36,046 nucleotides of DNA. Origin: Rubrobacter sp. (GTDB lineage Bacteria > Chloroflexota > Chloroflexia > Thermobaculales > Thermobaculaceae). The notes beneath the pieces were generated by a model, which worked only from the letters and a program-made list of their open reading frames with translations, was not told where the DNA came from and searched no databases. The stretch covers positions 1 to 36,046 of the forward strand of contig JADDPT010000096.1 of assembly GCA_016781735.1 (NCBI GenBank), written 5' to 3'. Position 1 is the stretch's first letter. The number at the start of each line of letters is the position of its first letter. The translations under genes were made by a program, and so were the position numbers. This document shows positions 10,229 through 17,081 of the stretch, piece after piece.

Positions 10229-10273
10229 GTCGAATGTAGAGAGACATCCGGTCGGGATGTCTCTCTACGCGAC
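10229..10273. repeat. Palindromic repeat, GTAGAGAGACATCC stem
   Basis: Two perfect 14-base arms (10236-10249 and 10255-10268) flank the 5-nt loop GGTCG. A further 4-bp outer pairing GTCG/CGAC occurs at 10229-10232 and 10270-10273. It sits between convergent arsM and the alpha/beta hydrolase gene. It resembles the palindrome at 2829-2860, which also starts GTAGAGA and ends TCTCTAC. It may end transcripts from both sides, but there is no T-run. Confidence 0.75.
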
Positions 10274-10305
10274 AAGCGTGCGTCGCGCAACCACCGCAGG
10301 ATGAA

Positions 10306-11055
10306 TCACGACGGAACGGCCACGCTCTCGACGAACTTGGAGACGGAGCGCGCGAACTCGTCCGCGTGGGCGATGCAGTGGTCGTGGCTGCCTTCAGATA
10401 GGTGTAGTCGAGAACCGGGTATGACCGCACGCAGCCTCGCCGAGCAGACTAGCGGCATCGTGTGGTCTTTCCTGCCCCAGGCCACAAGTGTCGGCGCGAC
10501 CACTGCCGGAGCCTGCTGGAGCACGTCGGCCCTTGCCGCAAGCCTCACCTGGTGTAGGAAGCTACCTGTGTGGAAGAGCAGGTTCCAGGCTACGTCCGGC
10601 CAGCCACGCGCGCTCAACCCCGGCTCTAAAGCGGCGTCAACTGCACGAGCAAGCAGCAACCGAAATAGCGAGTGGCTTTGCCTGGCGCCGATGGCATCGG
10701 CCAGCACGAGGCTCGACACACGCTCCGGGCGCCGCGCTCCCATAAGCAGGGCGACCGCCCCGGAGTTCGAGTGACCTACTATGATGGCGCGTTCTACAGC
10801 CACGGCATTTAGAAAGCGCTCCGACCAATCCGCGTATTCTTCCAGGCCCCACGTCTGTGTGAGACGAGAGGATCGTCCACTGCCGGGCAACTCCACCGCG
10901 AGCACCCGAAAGTGCGGTGCAAGCCTCGCTATCAACGGGGCGTACGTTCGGGCTCGAACGAGCATGCTGGCGAGTAGCACCAGCGTGGGGCCATCACCCA
11001 CCTCAAGGTAATGCGCGCGCATGCCCTCGACGTGCGCCGTTCGCTGGTGGATCAC
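10306..11055 (-). CDS. Alpha/beta hydrolase family protein
   Basis: About 249 residues from GTG at 11055. An ATG at 11022 is an alternative; the upstream part of the open frame overlaps the nitroreductase gene and is not coding. The nucleophile is Ser96 in GHSNSG, the acid is probably Asp197 in GRKDH, and the His is at 224 or 226 in GSHDHC. The usual HG oxyanion motif after the first strand is missing; the sequence there is VLLASMLVRARTY. The substrate is unknown. It is the last gene of a typA - nitroreductase - hydrolase run, starting 35 bp after the nitroreductase stop. Confidence 0.8.
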   Translation of the reverse strand: MIHQRTAHVEGMRAHYLEVGDGPTLVLLASMLVRARTYAPLIARLAPHFRVLAVELPGSGRSSRLTQTWGLEEYADWSERFLNAVAVERAIIVGHSNSGAVALLMGARRPERVSSLVLADAIGARQSHSLFRLLLARAVDAALEPGLSARGWPDVAWNLLFHTGSFLHQVRLAARADVLQQAPAVVAPTLVAWGRKDHTMPLVCSARLRAVIPGSRLHLSEGSHDHCIAHADEFARSVSKFVESVAVPS

Positions 11056-11090
11056 CGGAGGGGCGCTTGCCTTGGCGACTGTCTTCGTCC

Positions 11091-11747
11091 TCAGCCGGGG
11101 TGTCCGTCGGTGTCCGGGCCGCTGTCCCCATTGTCCCAGCCCATCCAGCGCGTCACCTCGGCGGCAGGCCTGCGCCTGGCCTCCGGCGCCGTCATGTCGG
11201 GGTAACCTACGTAGACGAACCCGAGGAGATGGGACGTGGGCGCCAGACCGAAGAAGGCCTTGACGTGCGGGTCGTAGGAGGCACCGCCTGTGCGCCACAT
11301 AGCGGCGAGGCCGAGGGCAGGAGCAGCAAGGAGCATGTTCTGGATAGCGGCGGCGCCAGCTTCCACCTCCTCTATCTCGATCACCTTCGGGCCGATGAAG
11401 GGCTCGACCGCGACGGCGATGATCACCGGAGCACGGAGAGGTTTTACGCGCGCCTTCTCGATTGCGGCTCGAGCGGCCCCGCCAGGCTCCGCCAGACTCG
11501 CGGCCTGGGACGCCACCATGGCATCGCCGAGAGCATTCCGAGCCTGACCAGCCACGACGAAGAAGCGCCACGGCTCAGTCAACTGGTGATTCGGCGCCCA
11601 CGTCGCCGCCTCGATGAGCTGCTCGATAAGCTCCCTCGGCGGTCGCTCCGCCCGGACCCTACCGATGCTCCGCCGAGACCGTATCGCATGGAGTACAGCG
11701 CCGGCCTCGGCGGATAAGGCATATCCGTCTCGGCTACTATCCACCAC
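11091..11747 (-). CDS. Nitroreductase family FMN oxidoreductase
   Basis: A 218-residue protein with the family N-terminus IRSRRSIGRV, FMN phosphate contacts (Arg-Ser-Arg-Arg), and the APNHQLTEPWRFFVV motif near 50-65. A downstream GLAAMWRTG segment matches the conserved GLG(x)xW region. It resembles YdjA-like NAD(P)H-dependent reductases; the substrate is not predictable. The start is GTG at 11747 with GGAG about 10 nt upstream. Only 16 bp separate it from the typA stop, so it is very likely cotranscribed. Confidence 0.88.
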   Translation of the reverse strand: MVDSSRDGYALSAEAGAVLHAIRSRRSIGRVRAERPPRELIEQLIEAATWAPNHQLTEPWRFFVVAGQARNALGDAMVASQAASLAEPGGAARAAIEKARVKPLRAPVIIAVAVEPFIGPKVIEIEEVEAGAAAIQNMLLAAPALGLAAMWRTGGASYDPHVKAFFGLAPTSHLLGFVYVGYPDMTAPEARRRPAAEVTRWMGWDNGDSGPDTDGHPG

Positions 11748-11763
11748 TTCAGCTATCTCCGTG

Positions 11764-13584
11764 CTAACCCTTACGGGCTCGTGAGCGCTCGTTGTCGGTG
11801 AGGAGTTTCTTGCGGAGGCGGATGCTCTTCGGCGTCACCTCCACCAACTCGTCGTCCGTTATGAAGTCGAGCGACTGGTCGAGCGAGAGGATCAGGGGCG
11901 GAGTCAGGCGCACGGTCGCGTCGGCGTTGCTCGAGCGCATGTTCGTGAGCTTCTTCTCCTTGCAGATGTTGATCGGCAAGTCCGTGCCCCGCGAGTTCGC
12001 GCCGACTATCATCCCCTCGTACACTGGCGTGCCAGGCGGGATGAACGTGATGCCCCTCTCCTGCGCGTTCTGGATGGCGTAGCCGGTCGCGGGCCCGGTG
12101 TCAGTGGCGATCATTGCGCCAGGTCGGTCGCTGGCAATCGGCCCCGCGAGCGGCCTGTAACCTATGAACACGCTGCTCATCACTACCGTGCCGCGGGTAG
12201 CGGTTAGCAGGCTTCCCCTAAGACCGAGCAGTCCGCGCGTCGGCAGGTCGAACTCAAGGTGCGTCTCGCCCCTGCCTTCGTTGCGCATCTCCGTCATCGT
12301 CGCCTGCCTGCGACCCAGGTGCTCGACCACCGTGCCCACGTGCTCCTCGGCAACATCTATCGAGAGGTGCTCCCACGGCTCCTGCTTCACGCCGTCAAGC
12401 TCCACGATGATGGCCTCTGGCTTCGATACCTGGAACTCGTATCCCTCGCGGCGCATGTTTTCTATCAGAACCGCGAGGTGCAGCTCGCCACGACCCGCCA
12501 CCTCGAATACGTCCGCGGACGCGGTGGGATGCACACGCAGCGACAGGTTCGTCTCGAGCTCCGTGTAGAGCCTCTCTCGCAGCTTGCGCGACGTGCTCCA
12601 CGTGCCCTCGCGGCCGCTGAACGGGCTGGTGCTCACGCCGAACGTCATCTTGATCGTCGGCTCGCTCACGGCGATGCGGGGCAGCGCCTCCGGATGCTCA
12701 GGGTCGGCGATAGTGTCGCCTATGCCCACAGCGTCCATGCCGGTGAGCGCCACGATGTCACCCGCGCGCGCCTCACGGACCTCCTGCCTGGTCAGACCCT
12801 GGTACAGGTACACCTGGTTGACCTGCGCCGCCACCGACTCTCCCGTCGGCGTAAGCACGACCACAGGCTGAGCCGGGCGTAACGTGCCCCGGCTGATGCG
12901 CCCTATGGCGTACCGGCCGCGATAGGAGTCGTAGTCCAGCGTCGTGACGAGCAGCTGCAGTGGCGCCTCGGGATCGCCGGCGGGCGGGGGAACCTGGGAG
13001 AGTATAGACTCAAAGAGGGGAACCAAGTCCGTGCGCGGCGCGTCGAGGCTCTCCGCCGCCCACTCCTCCCTGCCGGAAGCATAGAGGACGGGAAAATCAA
13101 GCTGCGCCTCATCAGTCGCCAACTCGAGGAAGAGGTCGGAGACCTCCTCGAGCACCTCATCCACCCGTGCCGCAGCCCGGTCCACCTTGTTTATCACCAC
13201 GACGGGCTTCAGGTTGAGCTCGAGCGCCTTCTTCAAAACGAAGTACGTCTGGGGCATCGGCCCCTCCACCGCGTCGATAATAAGAAGCACGCCGTCGGCC
13301 ATCAGCAGCACGCGTTCCACCTCCCCGCCGAAGTCGGCGTGGCCGGGCGTGTCGATAATGTTTATCTTTGTGCCCCTGTACGTGACCGCGGTGTTCTTGG
13401 CGAGGATGGTGATGCCCCGCTCGCGCTCGAGCGCGTTGGAGTCAAGCATGCGCTCCTCGAGCACCTGGCTCTCGCGGAAGATGTGGCTCTGCTTTAGCAT
13501 GCCGTCCACGAGCGTCGTCTTGCCGTGGTCAACATGGGCGATGATGGCGACGTTCCGAATGTCGTCGCGCCTGGCGTCAGTCAT
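11764..13584 (-). CDS. typA: Ribosome-associated GTPase TypA/BipA
   Basis: A 606-residue translational GTPase of the EF-G/LepA superfamily, which binds the ribosome and aids 50S assembly and stress adaptation. The G motifs are AHVDHGKTT, DTPGHADFGG and NKVDR, with switch I ERERGITI. Domains II, III and V and the BipA-specific C-terminus follow. Length is normal. The start is ATG at 13584 with AAAGGGAG about 5 nt upstream; an open frame runs further to 13695 but lacks family sequence. An extended -10 element lies about 83 bp upstream of the start codon. Confidence 0.96.
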   Translation of the reverse strand: MTDARRDDIRNVAIIAHVDHGKTTLVDGMLKQSHIFRESQVLEERMLDSNALERERGITILAKNTAVTYRGTKINIIDTPGHADFGGEVERVLLMADGVLLIIDAVEGPMPQTYFVLKKALELNLKPVVVINKVDRAAARVDEVLEEVSDLFLELATDEAQLDFPVLYASGREEWAAESLDAPRTDLVPLFESILSQVPPPAGDPEAPLQLLVTTLDYDSYRGRYAIGRISRGTLRPAQPVVVLTPTGESVAAQVNQVYLYQGLTRQEVREARAGDIVALTGMDAVGIGDTIADPEHPEALPRIAVSEPTIKMTFGVSTSPFSGREGTWSTSRKLRERLYTELETNLSLRVHPTASADVFEVAGRGELHLAVLIENMRREGYEFQVSKPEAIIVELDGVKQEPWEHLSIDVAEEHVGTVVEHLGRRQATMTEMRNEGRGETHLEFDLPTRGLLGLRGSLLTATRGTVVMSSVFIGYRPLAGPIASDRPGAMIATDTGPATGYAIQNAQERGITFIPPGTPVYEGMIVGANSRGTDLPINICKEKKLTNMRSSNADATVRLTPPLILSLDQSLDFITDDELVEVTPKSIRLRKKLLTDNERSRARKG

Positions 13585-13666
13585 GCGGCTCCCTTTTGCG
13601 CCTCTGCTCGCGAGGCGCGCGAAAAGGGCGTGTACCGTGCGGTCCACGCCCGAAGTAACTACACCT

Positions 13667-13675
13667 ATTTTACCA
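13667..13675 (-). promoter_or_regulatory. Candidate extended -10 promoter of typA
   Basis: On the minus strand the sequence reads TGGTAAAAT: a TGN extension followed by TAAAAT, one mismatch from TATAAT. No good -35 is visible, as allowed for extended -10 promoters. It gives a leader of about 75 nt before the typA ATG. Confidence 0.4.
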
Positions 13676-13733
13676 CAGTGGACACGTCCTCCCAAAGGCC
13701 GGATCCGACGTGCAACGCGCCCAGGGTGATATG

Positions 13734-13774
13734 CATAGACCGAGGTGAAAGTCTAACCCTCACCCCGGTCTATG
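13734..13774. repeat. Stem-loop upstream of typA
   Basis: CATAGACCG (13734-13742) pairs with CGGTCTATG (13766-13774). After one A/C mismatch, GGTGA (13744-13748) pairs with TCACC (13760-13764), leaving an 11-nt loop. It lies between the end of the stress-protein cluster and the typA promoter, so it may stop read-through, but no T-run follows on either strand. Confidence 0.6.
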
Positions 13775-13800
13775 TGCGATGATGCCCTTTCAGACTAGAG

Positions 13801-13983
13801 CTATGACGTTCCGGCCCCGGTCCTGGCATGTCGGCGCCACCGTCGGACTAGAAGCAGGACAGGGCTCATTAGTCCGCCGGAGAGGATCAGCGTGAGAGGG
13901 AGGCAACAGACGAAGCACCTACCCCTGCGTTGTGGTGTCTGGTACTGATAAAAGCATGTCACTCCCTCTCTACGCGCAATCAC
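13801..13983 (-). CDS. Possible small cysteine-bearing membrane peptide
   Basis: A 60-residue frame beginning at GTG 13983, 7 bp after the DUF3618 gene on the same strand. It has a basic N-terminus, a CFVCC cluster, one hydrophobic segment of about 20 residues (LPLTLILSGGLMSPVLLLV) and an Arg-rich end, the layout of a single-pass membrane peptide. No clear Shine-Dalgarno site precedes it, and I recognise no family. The region from 13585 to 13990 otherwise holds only the typA promoter candidate and the stem-loop. Confidence 0.28.
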   Translation of the reverse strand: MIARREGVTCFYQYQTPQRRGRCFVCCLPLTLILSGGLMSPVLLLVRRWRRHARTGAGTS

Positions 13984-13990
13984 GCTACTA

Positions 13991-15208
13991 CTAGGCCTGG
14001 GACTCGTACTGCTGTCGGAACTCGGGGAAGTGCCGCTTGAGTTCCTCTGTCGAGCTCTGGGTGACAGACTCCGTCAGCCCGGTCGTGATGTTGCTCATCG
14101 TCTGCCCCTGCCCCTGCTGCGCCTGACTACGCGCCTTCAGAACTTGGGCGAGGAGCGCAGCTACCAGCAGCCCTCGGGTACCGCTCAGGCTCCTGTCCAG
14201 GACGCTGGGAAGTCGGCTCTCGGCGAACTCCTCGCCCTTCTCGGTAATGGCCGCGACCACGCCGGCGCGAAGAGACGTCTGCCCGAGCACACCCTCCAGG
14301 TTCTGTTCCAGGTAATCGCGCAGCTCTCGAGTCGTGAACTGCTTCGCACGCTGAACGGTTGCTGGTACGAGCGCCTGCCTGATATGGTCTACCTCTTGCT
14401 GGTTCGGCAGAGCCCCGGAGGTAGAGATGGTGCTTCCCAGATTGCTGGCCTGGGTACGTACGGCCTGCGTCACCTTCGACACCTGCGGCGCGAGGGTCGG
14501 CTGAAGTGCCGCACCGGTGACCACGGCTGCACTCAACACCGTGAGTGGTCGCTGCTGCACCTGCTGGTTGACGGAGGTTCCGAGATTGCCCACGCCGCCG
14601 CTGAGGCTACTGGCTAGGCCGGAGACCTGCTCGGACACCGTACTCGCCACGCTACCCGTCGTCTCCGCGACCTGGCCAGCCACCTGGCTGGTCGTGTTCA
14701 CCGCCTGACCGGCCACGGTGGCTGTGGTGTCTGCTATCGCCGCGACTGCGCCGGAGGCCGTCTCGCCGACCGTCTGCGCAACGCCGCCCGCAACATCACC
14801 AACTGCCTGGGCTGCGCCCGCGGCGGTGTCCGCGGCGCTCGAAGCTGCGCTGGAGACTGTCTCACCCGCGCTGGCGGAGCCCGCCTTCTCGCTGACCGTG
14901 CTACCGACCTGCGAGAGCGTCCCCGAGACTCCGCTCGTTGCGCCACCTGCAGTGCCCCGCAGGCTGCTCGCTGCCGACGTTATGGAGCCACCTTGTCCAC
15001 CAGACAGTACGCCCTTCAAGACCGAGCCGGCAGCTATCGAGAGGCCAAGTGCCAACAGGGGCCGCTTCTGTACCTGCTGAGTAAGGCTCGCGGTCACGCC
15101 TAGGCCACCGCCACTCTCCTGAGTAGCGGAGATGGCGTCGAGGCGCGTACTCATTCGGTCGCGCGTCTGTGCTATCTCAGTCTGGATGTGATCTGATGTA
15201 GTATCCAT
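13991..15208 (-). CDS. DUF3618 protein with long Ala/Ser/Thr-rich region
   Basis: A 405-residue protein. Residues about 7-50 match DUF3618 (acidic/basic helix HIQTEIAQTRDRMSTRLDAI). Next comes a hydrophobic stretch after QQVQKRPL (about 45-65), then about 150 residues rich in Ala, Ser, Thr, Val and Gly with VAQTVGETAS/VAGQVAETTG-like units. A second QQVQQRPL plus hydrophobic stretch follows near 215-240, then a helical C-terminal domain. The repeated QQVQ(K/Q)RPL motif is an internal duplication of the membrane anchor. The start is ATG at 15208 with GGAGG 7 nt upstream, inside the end of the DUF1469 gene (37-bp overlap). DUF3618 proteins often pair with DUF1469. The function is unproven; an envelope or stress role is inferred. 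Confidence 0.75.
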   Translation of the reverse strand: MDTTSDHIQTEIAQTRDRMSTRLDAISATQESGGGLGVTASLTQQVQKRPLLALGLSIAAGSVLKGVLSGGQGGSITSAASSLRGTAGGATSGVSGTLSQVGSTVSEKAGSASAGETVSSAASSAADTAAGAAQAVGDVAGGVAQTVGETASGAVAAIADTTATVAGQAVNTTSQVAGQVAETTGSVASTVSEQVSGLASSLSGGVGNLGTSVNQQVQQRPLTVLSAAVVTGAALQPTLAPQVSKVTQAVRTQASNLGSTISTSGALPNQQEVDHIRQALVPATVQRAKQFTTRELRDYLEQNLEGVLGQTSLRAGVVAAITEKGEEFAESRLPSVLDRSLSGTRGLLVAALLAQVLKARSQAQQGQGQTMSNITTGLTESVTQSSTEELKRHFPEFRQQYESQA

Positions 15209-15588
15209 TCTTTGTCCTCCTTGAGGCTATTGATAGTCTTCTGCGGGACGATATCCAGGCTCGCAAGGTTGCGCCAGGCGCGTCCCACAAGCACCGTGCC
15301 GGCAAGTACGAGCGCTCCCCCCGAGAGGAGCGAGGCTGCCCAGGGTGGCATCCGAGTCGCGAGTGCACGAACGGCGGCTTGCAGCAGGTACGATATGCCA
15401 AACACTGACAACACGCCCCCGCCGATCATCAAGCCCGCGGATCGGAGTGCGGGACCAAGTTTCTCCTTCGACTCCTGTTGGGCGAGCCGAGCCTCCTGCC
15501 GCACAAGCTCCGCTCCATCGCGGGCGACGCCAGCCACCTGAGACAACACCCTCACGGCCTGGCGGGCGCCGCCGTCCATACTGCTCAT
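15172..15588 (-). CDS. DUF1469 (YqjE-like, holin superfamily III) membrane protein
   Basis: A 138-residue protein. An amphipathic N-terminal helix (residues about 8-45, with ELVRQEARLAQQE) is followed by two membrane segments: LMIGGGVLSVFGISYLLQA near 53-71 and ASLLSGGALVLAGTVLVG near 84-102. A short cytosolic tail ends the chain. This is the layout of the Phage_holin_3_6/DUF1469 family, to which E. coli YqjE belongs. It is not a phage holin in this setting, as no phage genes are present. Its end overlaps the DUF3618 gene by 37 bp and it follows the LEA-like gene by 14 bp, so all three are one operon. Confidence 0.82.
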   Translation of the reverse strand: MSSMDGGARQAVRVLSQVAGVARDGAELVRQEARLAQQESKEKLGPALRSAGLMIGGGVLSVFGISYLLQAAVRALATRMPPWAASLLSGGALVLAGTVLVGRAWRNLASLDIVPQKTINSLKEDKEWILHQITSRLR

Positions 15589-15602
15589 TCACCGTTGCCC
15601 GG

Positions 15603-16826
15603 CTAAACCGTCGGGCGTGAGCCGCCGCTGCTGGTGGTATCGTCCGATGTTCCACCTTCGGTGTCAGTGGTGTAGCCAGTCCCTGTGTCGGCTCCCAGCA
15701 GAGGGTCGTCCGCCGTGAGTACGTCGACCTCGACCACCGTCAGGTCGTCGGTAGTGGGATCGGTACCGTACGGGTCCGTTCCGGTGGAGAAATCATCAAT
15801 CGCCGCCGCGCCGTAGACATCAGTGGTGACAGGCTCGACAGGAACATCCACGAGTCCCGTATCCCCCAGACCTGCAGTCGCGGTCGTGGCCGTTGTATCG
15901 TAGTCGTATACGCCGGTCGCGCCAGTGTCGGAGAACGTGGCGTCCGTGGTCGCGGCGCCCGTGGTGGCAAGGTCCGTGGTTGCGACGTCCGTGCCCGAGG
16001 TCGTGGTCTGTGAGGACTGGCCACCACCCTGTCCTGAGAAGAACGTGCCCCGCGCCAGGTAGCCGAGGCCGAGGCCGACGAGCAGCGAGCGTCCCGGGTT
16101 CCTGCGGACGGCGCCACGCAGGTCCTGGGCGATTATCGTTAGATCCGGTTGCCTCAGGTACTGAGCCAGCTTGTCGAGCACGTTCGAGGTCGTCACTGCA
16201 ACCGACCGCTGGACACCGGATGCGTCCGGGCCGGCTCCCCTCTGCTCGACTGTGTCGGCGAGGCTCTGAACCGCGCCCGCCGCGCCACCAGTAACCCTGC
16301 TCACCTGCGCGCTCGTCGCGCTCGCCGCTTGCTGGGCGGTGTCGCCCACTGTCGAGGCCGCTTGTTGTACCGTGTCGGCCACCGTTGAAGCCGCCTGCTG
16401 GGCAGTGTCGGCCACGGACGAGGTGGCCTGCTGAGCCGTACCAGCGGCAGACGACGCGGCTTGTTGTACGGTGTCAGTGGCGGACGATGCAGCCTGCTTC
16501 ACAGAGTCGGTGGCGGAACTGCCACTATCCTGCCCGCCGGTCGTCGTGGAAGACACAGTACCAGTATCCATACCAGTGGTGGTAGAACCCACCAGCGGGT
16601 CCCCGAAACCGATACCGGCGTCCGTCATCGCCGCGGCCATCGCCGTGTTCGGGGTCTCACCGAGCAGCTCGCGAGCCCTAGTCTCGTAGCTGGCGATCAC
16701 CCTCAGCTTCTTTCCGGTGCGGAACACCATGTTGTCGTTCGCGCCACTCTCAATCAGCATGCTCTCGGCGGCCTTGGCGTCATCCGTCGTGTCATACTCC
16801 CTAATCAGAACTCTCTCAGCACTCAC
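15603..16826 (-). CDS. LEA-like 11-mer repeat protein with stress-type N-terminal domain
   Basis: A 407-residue protein from GTG at 16826, with GGAGGAGA about 7 nt upstream. Residues 1-60 form a small alpha/beta domain (VLIREYDTTDDAKAAESML) recalling general-stress 17M-type domains; that likeness is weak. Residues 103-168 are six exact-length 11-residue units of the type SSATDTVQQAA, the period of group 3 LEA proteins. A segment RRNPGRSLLVGLGLGYL near 245-262 matches the membrane anchor of YqjD/DUF883 and DUF3618 proteins. The last 130 residues or so are Thr/Asp/Gly-rich and probably disordered. It heads the operon with DUF1469 and DUF3618 genes. Protection of membrane or cell contents on drying or heat is inference. 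Confidence 0.72.
   Translation of the reverse strand: MSAERVLIREYDTTDDAKAAESMLIESGANDNMVFRTGKKLRVIASYETRARELLGETPNTAMAAAMTDAGIGFGDPLVGSTTTGMDTGTVSSTTTGGQDSGSSATDSVKQAASSATDTVQQAASSAAGTAQQATSSVADTAQQAASTVADTVQQAASTVGDTAQQAASATSAQVSRVTGGAAGAVQSLADTVEQRGAGPDASGVQRSVAVTTSNVLDKLAQYLRQPDLTIIAQDLRGAVRRNPGRSLLVGLGLGYLARGTFFSGQGGGQSSQTTTSGTDVATTDLATTGAATTDATFSDTGATGVYDYDTTATTATAGLGDTGLVDVPVEPVTTDVYGAAAIDDFSTGTDPYGTDPTTDDLTVVEVDVLTADDPLLGADTGTGYTTDTEGGTSDDTTSSGGSRPTV
16323..16520 (-). repeat. Six tandem 33-bp units coding for 11-residue repeats
   Basis: Six in-frame units of 33 bp encode SSATDSVKQAA, SSATDTVQQAA, SSAAGTAQQAT, SSVADTAQQAA, STVADTVQQAA and STVGDTAQQAA. The period is kept without gaps while the codons have drifted, which points to selection on the protein rather than a recent DNA expansion. 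A seventh, degenerate unit may follow on the 3' side. Confidence 0.85.
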
Positions 16827-17081
16827 GTCTGCATCTCCTCCCAACCGTACATCTACTCTTCGTGGCCGTTGCCACCCCTACCTCGCCCAAGACAAACATC
16901 AATAAAGAACGGCGAGCGTTAAATCTCGATGCACGATTGGTGCCACTGAAAAGTCGGGCGCCACCTGTCTGCTACGTTGATCAGTAAAGAAATACCTGAC
17001 ATTACGATCGAGGAACTCGGGGGCAACCCTCAACGCACTGGAGGCAGTGCGGGTGCGAGGTAAGCCCGTCAGCGAATGCTT
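16827..17081. other. 255-bp intergenic region with one GC hairpin
   Basis: It should contain the promoter of the LEA-like operon, but no convincing -35/-10 pair was found. CGCACTG/CAGTGCG (17034-17040 and 17045-17051, 4-nt loop) forms a perfect 7-bp hairpin 31 bp downstream of the metallophosphoesterase stop and may end that transcript; only TTGAGGGTTG follows it, not a T-run. Confidence 0.45.

Noticed and set aside
15172-15588. Phage holin and therefore a prophage
   Set aside because: The protein is DUF1469/YqjE type; no capsid, tail, lysin, integrase or attachment-site repeats are nearby.
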